From positions 165,715,759 through 165,779,758 of the forward strand of contig CATIUR010000003.1 in assembly GCA_949592205.1 (NCBI GenBank): DNA of 64,000 nucleotides, given 5' to 3'. Within the stretch, counting starts at the first letter, position 1. Each line of letters opens with the position of its first letter. The DNA comes from Helichrysum umbraculigerum (taxonomy: Eukaryota > Streptophyta > Magnoliopsida > Asterales > Asteraceae). This document shows, piece by piece, positions 54,132-64,000 of the stretch. A program made the position numbers and the translations under genes. The notes under the pieces are model-generated. The model was not told where the DNA came from. It searched no databases and saw only the letters and a program-made list of their open reading frames with translations.

Positions 54132-54552
54132 CTACAAATATTAACAACAAAAAAGTTAATAAAATTTTGTGTGTCAATTGATAATTAATATATATCTTAA
54201 TGAACAATGATTAAAAACCAATTACAATTTCATTAATTCAAGATGAAATAATTAATCCATCTTTTTGAAGTTTCTGCTTCACATTGCAACAAACAACTCA
54301 AAGAATCGTAGCATTCATATTTGTCAACCATACCAAAACAATATATATACGTACAAACACCGACGAATTCAAGATTTTAATTTGCAATTAATTTCAGACG
54401 ATTCAAAAACACGAATCGAAGGAATATATAAACGTTGGACCATGAAAAGCAAAAATTCATATCTTGATCATCAAGGAAAGCTCCATGAAGACATTCTTTA
54501 CAAGAACTAATTATCAAATGCTATAAGAAAACTACATGTAAATGTACCTTAC
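54132..54552 (-). other. putative 5' UTR intron of the bHLH gene
   Basis: On the minus strand: CAAA|GTAAGG at 54552 to TTTGTAG at 54132. It has no coding content on that strand. The plus-strand ORF at 54265-54510 has no motif. Confidence 0.45.
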
Positions 54553-54984
54553 TTTGAATTAATGTATCTTATATATAGCTTCTATTGCTGAAGATCCATG
54601 GCAGCTATATGAGAAAATGAAAATACAAATAAAAATAGTGTTGTGGTTTAGCAGAAAGTGAAGAGTAAGATATGAGAGAATATATGGAAAATAAATGGAG
54701 TAGAAGGCTTTATTTATTTGTTTTTTGTGAAAAGAGAAGAAGAGGGAAGGTGGTGGGGTTAAGTTGGAAAGACACAGCACATGCATTCACATGGGTGTAC
54801 ATGGCCTACTATACAATTACAATCCCCCCATCAAAACCCTAACAAGGAATACTCTAAAACTACCACTTTACCAATTTTAATTTAGCTAGGGAAAATATAT
54901 ATATTATTTCCTCATGTTTCTTCTTACATAAATAAAAATAAAAAAATTAATTTGGAGGTACCTTAACCCCGTATCATATTTTAA

Positions 54985-55208
54985 TAGTATGCGTCCGCCC
55001 AACTCATAAGAAGCATCAACGTCAGGCATTTCAATTAACTAACCGTCCGCCCAACTCATAAGAAGCATCAACGCCGGACATTTCAATTAACCTGTCCACA
55101 AATCACCCGCACATATGCTGAGGCATGGATTCAAACCCTTAACCTATATGTCACACATATAGGGTCTTAACGTTTGCGATGGCGGTACCGCTTAGACAAT
55201 GCCCAATT
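54985..55208 (-). mobile_element. SINE-like copy, minus strand, with duplicated 3' part
   Basis: On the minus strand: TTGTCTAAGCGGTACCG (A box, near 55196), AAGGGTTTGAATCCATG (B box, near 55134), then a body with TCCGGCGTTGATG like the SINE at 10526. The 3' body (CGTCCGCCCAACTCATAAGA..) is present twice in tandem (54989 and 55044). Confidence 0.7.
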
Positions 55209-57660
55209 AGTTACATGAATAAACTAATCTAAAGCAATTAAGGTGAATTAGTAATAAAACATCTTAGATCTCGTTGAAAGAAATTTAAAATTCGAACATT
55301 CCTAGATAAGTATATCAAATCAAAAACTAAATGATCTTAAGCTTTTTTATTTTAACTAAACCAAATTATTTCGACTCTCATGTGTTAACCAATCGGGAAG
55401 CTAATGTTGATTAATCCACCGTGCGTATTTAATTATGATTTAATATGTCTACCTTGTGACTTGGTTAGAAATAGAAATATAGATTACAATAAATAAAAAG
55501 ACTATATATGACATTTTCTTTTCTTTTTTTGTAACACTCAGCCGATCGAGTGCAGGTGGATTATAATTTTCCACGTATACTTTCCTTACTTTTTACATGA
55601 TTATAATTCGACGAACTTTTACTTTATAATATAAAAACACCACCTTTGTCTTATACATACACTAGAACTAAAATTAAAAGTTACTGTTACTATTATTTCG
55701 AACTATTTTGCCACATTATCAATTACGTTGTAACACCTTTAGTTTTGTTTATTTTTTTCTTGTCTTTATAGTCTAGATTAATACATAATATAAAGTTATT
55801 TAATTAACCAAATTTATAATATACGTAGTATTCTTGATATTATTGCTTAATATAATTATAATAATAAATAATAATAACAACAATATATAGTATAATACAA
55901 CAAACTTTATAATTGGAGCACGAGTAGAGGTCCAGTTTAAAAATCGGTGTGGACCTTATGGCTAAGCTAAATAATGTCAATCATCGTTAGGGGAGGTGTG
56001 GTTTTGTGTGGAACGTAGTATGTACGTAAAGAAGGATCAACAGTTTACAGTAACTTTCTACCAACAAAACTGGAAAAAAATATGAACGGTCCACGTAAAT
56101 CTTTCCACCGGCGTTAATCTATCAACACCGGCTTCTACATTGTCTATCACACTAGTTGTGAGTGGTGTTTCAGGTGTGGAAGGACAATCCATGCCCTTTG
56201 CGTGATAACATCATTTGGGTCAGCAAGGCAAATATCAACGTACTAATGTGAATAATCAGTGAATATATATTTGGGACGCCACCCTTATTACATTTTAGGT
56301 ACGTTAAGTTACTCATCGTTGTTAGGGATCAAATGTCAAAGTGATCATAATCTGGAGATCAAACCACGCCGTCTATCTTTCTGGCAACCTTAAATGATGA
56401 CCATGAAAGAGACCACTAATCGGGTTGATTACTTTTTTCTTATTTTTTCTAGGTCTTAGTAACTTGATAGATAAAACGTTAAACTGTAATTTTTGCAGTT
56501 TATATTACATGAAAAACTTAAATGAATTAAAAAAAAAAAAACAACCATTTGTGGTACACGGAAAAAAGTTTAATTTTAACTGACTTATAGTAAGCTAGAC
56601 TAGATAGCGTCAAAATGTGACATGTCAATTAGAGATAGTGGTAAGTAACAAATAAATCAAAAGGTTTATAGCAGGGAATTGAATTTAATAAGCTATGCAT
56701 GACTATATATATTGAATTAAGTTTGTGTGATAAATGTTTACTAACTCCGTTGAGAAATATATTGTACACGTACATTTAGTCTCAAGATCAATGTGAAATG
56801 CTATGGTGGTTGAGTTTTCTTTGTTCAGTTTATTCGGAAATGGCTGAGTTTTTTACTTGAATGTATGCAGTTTAATTGAAATATCTGCGAACAGTTTACG
56901 ATCCTTTCTCTAAGCACTCAACGATGTTAAGCTAATGAGATTCTAACCCGAAAACTTGTTACGTAGACATAATGATGATTATCACTATGCCACTTTGATC
57001 ATAATTTGAATTGGTATTTATAATGATAAATTGGTTTAGTATAATAATGTATTTTGTTGTAATATAAAAGGAGTAAAAGTAGATCATATATAAGTTTTTT
57101 GCGATTTGCGATTTTATGTTTTATATCGAAGTTTTGGCATGCATGGTTTATTTAATAATACTAGTAAAAAACAGTAGTATAATTATTACTTTATTGAATT
57201 CAACATATTAGTATAGTCTTAATTCGCAATTTAGGGAGCGAATATATATATGTAAACATATTAATATTAATAATCATATATATTATGCCATACATGTTTC
57301 CACTAATTAACCCACAAGGTAATTAACAATTATTATTATATTTTAGTAATACATTAATTAACTAATACATCAAAAAACAATCACTAAATTAGTATTAAAT
57401 TAGTAATAATATAATTATTACAAAGTTAAATGTGGGTCCCAATTGACTTTCTCTGTAAAATGACTTTGCCAAAAGAACCTTCACATGGAACTCCACATGG
57501 GGATTTTAAGAAAAAACAAAAAGTAAAATAATAGAGAAAAGAATACTAAATAAATACGAGTATATAACACTATAATTCCAGAAAACGGCATTATCTATAA
57601 TATATCTATGCTAGAAATATGTATTGTAAACGCTATTAATTAACATATATAGTAACATGG
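55209..57660. other. intergenic DNA, no gene seen
   Basis: AT-rich. No ORF with family signature and no repeat with clear ends. Confidence 0.5.
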
Positions 57661-57744
57661 TGATATTAGTTGTGCCATTTTCATAAGATTAGTGGGGGAG
57701 GTTCATGGGCGCAACCCATTAACGTACGCAAGATACGCAATATC

Positions 57745-58095
57745 AATGTGCATTGTGTATCACGTTTTTTATTTGATATTTTTAAACTGCATTGTGTATC
57801 ACGTTTTTTATTTGATATTTTTAAACATGAAAGTGCATTGTGTATCACTTTTTCTAATTTATTTTTTTAAACATGCTCAGGATTTTCAGAAAGTGCATTG
57901 TGTATCACTTTTTTTAATTTATTTTTTTAATCATACTTTCATATTGTACATTGTGTATCATACAAATAATCACCGTCTTGCAACTTTTAACATGTTCATT
58001 GTGTATCATACAAATTTTAAATAAAAACATACAAATTTTAATATGTTCATTGTGTATCATTTAATAATTACATATGTTCATTGTGTATCATCTTC
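57745..58095. repeat. irregular tandem array of CATTGTGTATCA
   Basis: The 12-mer occurs eight times, at 57751, 57790, 57835, 57895, 57949, 57997, 58048 and 58079, separated by 31-60 bases of T-rich, partly repeated filler (TTTTTTATTTGATATTTTTA twice, AATTTATTTTTTTAA twice). The overlapping ORFs at 57670-58024 are the array read through. Confidence 0.9.
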
Positions 58096-58955
58096 TTCCT
58101 TCCCTTTCCTTTATCAACTGGGAGAACAAATTCAAGAACAAAAGTTGTCAACTTGATTGAAATCGAGAGTAAATTGATAGAATTTTGAAAGAAAAAAATC
58201 TTTGAAGAAAATGAAAGAAATAATTTATATACGATAATACGAAGCAAGTTAACGGATTACTAAATTACCAGGCGGAGGTAGAAGGTGAACGTCGAAATGA
58301 TCGGAAAAGAAGGACGCGTGGTTGTCTGTGAATGGTGCGTATACTGTGTACCCAAATAAGCCTGCGTACTTAAACCTTAGTCAGATTATTGGACATGCAA
58401 ACCGCCTGGATATGAATTTTGTTGGTATTTATGTCATTAGTTGTGAGACAATTTAAAGTGTGCTTGATCCATGTATTCACTACATTTAGATTAATCATAT
58501 CATATCTAGTATAATATTAGATTGTGTTAACAATGGACACTTTTGTATTTATAAAGTCAAATTATATCTAGCTTGTCTATTATATCGGTGATGATATATC
58601 CATCATTGTTTTGATAAATCCTTCAAAATCGTGTGTCACTATTATGTACTATATAAATTTTTTATGCACAATTTTAGTTTATTCATCAAACAATGGGAAA
58701 GATATCATCATTCATCACCCATATATTTTTTTAAAAAGAAAACTCTACAAGCTAATTTAGCTCACATAATATATACATCAAATAAATATATACATGTATA
58801 CTATGAGGCTTGGACTCACATTCTATTATCATCATCCATATATTGTAAAGTTTGAACAATCAAGTTTTCTATTGAAATTTTGACTTCTCATAGATTCAAA
58901 TTAATTAAAGATAGATTCACTTATTTAACTTGTTGAAAAATTCTATATTTTATTG
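58096..58955. other. intergenic DNA, no gene seen
   Basis: AT-rich with a slightly more GC-rich patch at 58260-58420. Nothing recognised. Confidence 0.45.
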
Positions 58956-60186
<1,231 letters not shown>

Positions 60187-60215
60187 CTAGTAGAGTACCC
60201 GCGTGATGCGCGGTA
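60187..60215 (-). mobile_element. Helitron 3' terminus (minus strand)
   Basis: On the minus strand: hairpin CCGCG-CATCA-CGCGG followed by GTACTCTA and CTAG, with T after it (A before CTAG on the plus strand). Standard Helitron end. The body would extend to higher coordinates; its TC end was not located. Confidence 0.75.
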
Positions 60216-63200
60216 CCGAATTTATAAAACAACATTAATTCGTGACGGGGATATTAGTAGTCAACATGTCAAATTGAGAAGGCTTATATGATGTAATTTA
60301 CAAACATAGTGTCCAATTTTATTGTCGTCATAAAGATATACTATAAAAACTTATATATGCAGCGTCTATAAAAATTTAAATACACAACGTATTAATTTTA
60401 AAATATACACAAAATAGTAGCATTAAATAAAATTATTTATAAATTGAAAGTAAGAATTAGTCAACGCTTTTTGTGTTGTGGATGAACCAAAACAATATTA
60501 TTATTATGATGATTACACTCAAAATTATGAAGGTATTTATGGAAAGGATCCATATATTTATGTCTTTTAGTTGGTCAATGTAAACTTTGTGATTTAGTCA
60601 ATGTAAATCATAGTCAATGTAAACTTTGGGATTTACATTTATTGCTTGCAAACGTACATGTTGGTGGAAATTGTAGAGGGGTAAAATGGGAATATAAATT
60701 TTAAGTATTGTAAGATTCAACACCCAAGACACATTATAAGTAGTTATAGATTATGTCAGTTGAAAAGGAAATTAAATACGAATATATCTAAAATACAAAC
60801 AAATAAAAGTATCATTTTCATCTAAAAACTTAGGTGGCAATATCAAAAAAGTAAAGGGAGACAAGGTTACACAAGTTATGGAATTAGCATGTTATATGAG
60901 AATGTGGGAAGCAAACCAAGTTTGTGCACCCTTGACACATGTTGCAATAACAAAAACAAATTAAAGATATAATCCAAAAAAAAAAAAAACTAATTAAAGG
61001 TATAATCTGTAATTGTTTGCTGATTATTAGCTTGGAATTAAGCCAATTAAAAAGATGTAAAGTTGAATTTCACACATAAGTACTATGGCTCATCAATCAC
61101 TAAAAACGAATAAATTTTTTTAATTTTTTTAATAATAGTTTTGACCTTTGACCGACCGTAAGAAAAAGTAGTAACATCGTTCTTTTTTTATTAGTTTTGA
61201 TTTTTAAGTTTTAATTTTATTTTGTTTGAATGTACACATGGAGAAAATAAAAGGAGGGGAAATGTGAGTTATGATGATGAAATTGTTGGTAATTGGTTAT
61301 TGAAATATAGGGGTGCACATGCACACATGGATGGGTCACACACAAATGTCCCCATAAAGTTGGACACTTGATTCAACCTTCAATCAAATTTTTCATACAG
61401 CTACCCCACACCCTTTAATACATCCCAAACTAGCCCCCTTGTTCTCACATGCCACAAAATCATCATTTAATTTTATATTTGTAAATTGTATATACTTTAC
61501 CTAATCAAACACCCGTTTGATCAATGTGTTGTCTTTTAACTAATCATTTAACTTGATATAACAAAAAGTATTAAACGTAAGTGTAATTTTTGTTTGATCA
61601 TTATTTACAATTTTTTTAATAAAACGGAAACCCGGCCGATCGCAAGTTACTCTATTACCTTAGTATAAATGAGTCACTGAGACAAAAACAATACTTATTA
61701 TGTCACGGGACGAACTAACAAAGTTAAATATATAATAATAAGAATAATAATTTCAAAAAAAAAAAAAACTTTGTTCGGGTTCAATTTGAAAGTGACTAAC
61801 ATATATGGTTATGGTATATTTTATACAAATGTGAGAAACTACATATAATGGTATAGATAGTTTGATATATTCAAATGTAAGCATATATATTTTAATGTGT
61901 TATTTTTAGAATCCAACACACGCGTATAACTCAGTAACCTAAAATTTATAAATTTTTTCCGCACCGTCGCAATACGCGGGTTAAAACAGCTCGTTTTTGT
62001 ACATTTTTAATAATATAACTATAACTACTACTGCTGATAATATAATTTCTTATTTGTTTACTATCCTGGTTTCTTATCAACAAATTTGAATCTTTGTATA
62101 ATGCAGTTTTGGGAAACTTAAGTTTAAAGATCAACGGGTATCACACCTTGGTTTACATTCTTCATCCAAACGTCCATTCTTGTCACTCGTTCGTGACTTT
62201 TTCTGTTAAATATCAAAACAAAATAGTTTATTGCGATATAAAGTCAAATATACAGTGTTAAAAACCCAACTCAGACTTAAATAAATTAGTATAATTAATG
62301 ACTTTTATTAAGTTTAGTAATAGTTATCTCTATCTCTATCTGTATCTCTACTCCTTATAAAACATATCACACATTCTCTCTCTTAAATATTTAAAACACT
62401 AATCATGCACAATGTATAACTCACAAAACTTATTCACAATACAAAACTTTATGTTTGTTAATGATGATTTTTTTTATGTTTTAAGTGTTATTCATCATAT
62501 TACTTCATATTATTATTATTATTATGGTGTTCGATCTAATACGTATCATTCAAATCAATATCTTAACACTTAATTACTTTTTTAACCGATTTAAATTTGT
62601 TCCCGCCGTATTGCGTGGGTTAGTTAAGGTTAATATGCACCTTAACAAAAATCTTCACCAAAAAGGCAAAAACTACTCATCTCGTTCAGGGCCAGGCCCA
62701 ATACAACACCATACCCTATATTAGTTTGATGGACAGGTCCAGATAGGCAGATATACTTGTATAGTTGTATTTGTGTCCAGATATACATATTCCTTGTGAT
62801 TTGTGAAGCGACGAATTTTGCTAGCAAGTAATAGTGCGAGTAAGTCTTATTTATAATCCTATTAGTGACATTATTAATTAGTCGCGAATTTTACTTGCGG
62901 TTTTTTCATATCCGCTTCCAAATTCCTCCATAAACATTTCTATCAACTTGTTAATCGCGTCCCCGTCAAGTAAATTATAATAATGCAAGATGGAGTATGG
63001 GTAGAGACTTTACAATCAATTTAGGTCCAACGCATAGACAAAGACAACATATAAGGAAGTGTAAACAATAACACTGTGCCCATGAAATAAGTTGTACTAT
63101 GCACGTGTGCATCATTAAACTCAACGATTATTCAAACCATTCAAAAATTGTGGTGTTGGATGTTTGATTGGTCCATTTTTATCATCAATGTCTACGTGTC

Positions 63201-64000
63201 AACAAACAAAAAGACAGAGACTGTTATGACAACTGTTGTAATGAATTCCAATTCCAAATAAGATTCAAAAATCGGTAGATTTTATCATTACATGATGACA
63301 TTATTCATATAAAGTTACAAATAGAAAGGTCAATGTAGAAGTAGTACGTACCTCAGTGTAATCACTACTTTTAACTTGGTAAAAAAACATACTCCTATAT
63401 TATGGTAAAAAAAGTTGAATTGGACCTTGGCCGGTATCCTTTTTCGCTTGGTTGAAAGCAACAATCATTAACTCAAATGGTAAAACATATATGCACGATG
63501 ATGGGCATAACACAAACAAAAATTGAAAAGAATGCGGTCAAAATGACAATTTTCTCGTACTCGATCTTTTTTGCAACTGTGATTTATTTGATAAGGCGTC
63601 ATAATATCTTAACACGATATAAGTTCAAACCTCACTAACCAAATAATTTGGGAGTGCTCATTGAAATGATTCAGAAATGATCATGCATGAGAATGTTTCG
63701 TTTAGATCACGTAGATCTGAATAAAGAAGAAAAAGATAGAGATTCGCTCTCTCCAAATAATATGAATAGAGAAAAACCTTCACTTTCAGCTGTTTATGCT
63801 TTGTATATATGTTTTGGGTGGGTTGCTACTTTCTAGACTCTTTGTTGCAACGTGCTTCAAATCACAATAACCATTTTTGAATTGTCTGATAATTAAAACT
63901 TATTTTTGTTATGGTTTACGGTTTTTTATTTTTATTGGGATTAAAATATATATAATTTTAAGACCATTATCAATATCATCACTTAGCGTCATACCTTTTC
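60216..64000. other. non-coding DNA, possibly Helitron body in its left part
   Basis: AT-rich without recognisable genes. Two GC-rich hairpin-like words in opposite orientation, CCGTCGCAATACGCGGGTTA (61964-61983) and CCCGCCGTATTGCGTGGGTTA (62602-62622), may be degenerate Helitron ends. Short ORFs (61946-62134 -, 62485-62724 +, 62642-62827 -) show no motif. Confidence 0.4.

Noticed and set aside
63450..63660. Further SINE (ACTCAAATGGTAAAAC ... AAGTTCAAACCTC)
   Set aside because: The two box-like words are about 140 bases apart, too far for a tRNA-type promoter, and no tail or duplication is visible.

Overview
This is a 64 kb piece of a plant nuclear genome: AT-rich, intron-bearing genes, and dominated by transposable elements of typical plant families. 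The large Ty1/copia element at its centre carries accessory ORFs after pol of a kind I associate with Asteraceae SIRE-like elements, so a composite (daisy family) is my best guess. That assignment is inference; eudicot is safer. No bacterial, CRISPR or phage features are present. Host genes are few: the 3' exon of an EG45-like (plant natriuretic peptide-like) gene (2696-2970, +); an intronless ATL-type RING-H2 E3 ligase (6791-8170, -); a nine-exon GPI mannosyltransferase 3 gene, PIGB (47770-51650, +), which splices in silico to an uninterrupted 539-residue protein; and an atypical bHLH of the IBH1-like group (53538-54122, -). A kinase-like exon remnant lies near 33.9-34.1 kb. Layout: 1-2.4 kb is the 3' half of a decayed copia element; 4.1-5.0 kb a non-autonomous hAT element; 10.5 kb a tRNA-derived SINE; 11.5-12.3 kb a foldback element with telomere-like repeats at its core; 12.7-14.8 kb a compact PIF/Harbinger element with an intact transposase; 16.0-30.5 kb a complete but coding-dead 14.5 kb copia (SIRE-like) element; 33.1-33.6 kb a Mutator-like MITE; 36.4 kb a Helitron 3' end; 36.9-37.6 kb a second foldback; 38.4-38.7 kb a Harbinger-related MITE; 38.8-44.1 kb two large solo LTRs with perfect 5-bp target duplications; 45.1-47.0 kb a long-TIR Mutator-like element with a second element nested in its TA microsatellite; 47-51.7 kb PIGB; 53.5-54.7 kb the bHLH gene; 55-64 kb mostly non-coding DNA with repeats, a long AAT microsatellite and a second Helitron end. 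The most interesting object is the 3' half of the 14.5 kb element (23.4-29.9 kb). It looks like a separate transcription unit inside the retrotransposon: a TATA box (24903), an ATG-free leader, a 935-nt leader intron, and an accessory gene split into three exons whose two short GT-AG introns keep the reading frame exactly. A second accessory ORF follows its own splice acceptor. A 61-nt sequence with hairpin signatures (conserved stems, variable loop, one covarying base pair) lies upstream of both ORFs. All repeat boundaries, exons and mismatch counts were read by eye from the sequence; family names rest on recognised motifs, not on searches.
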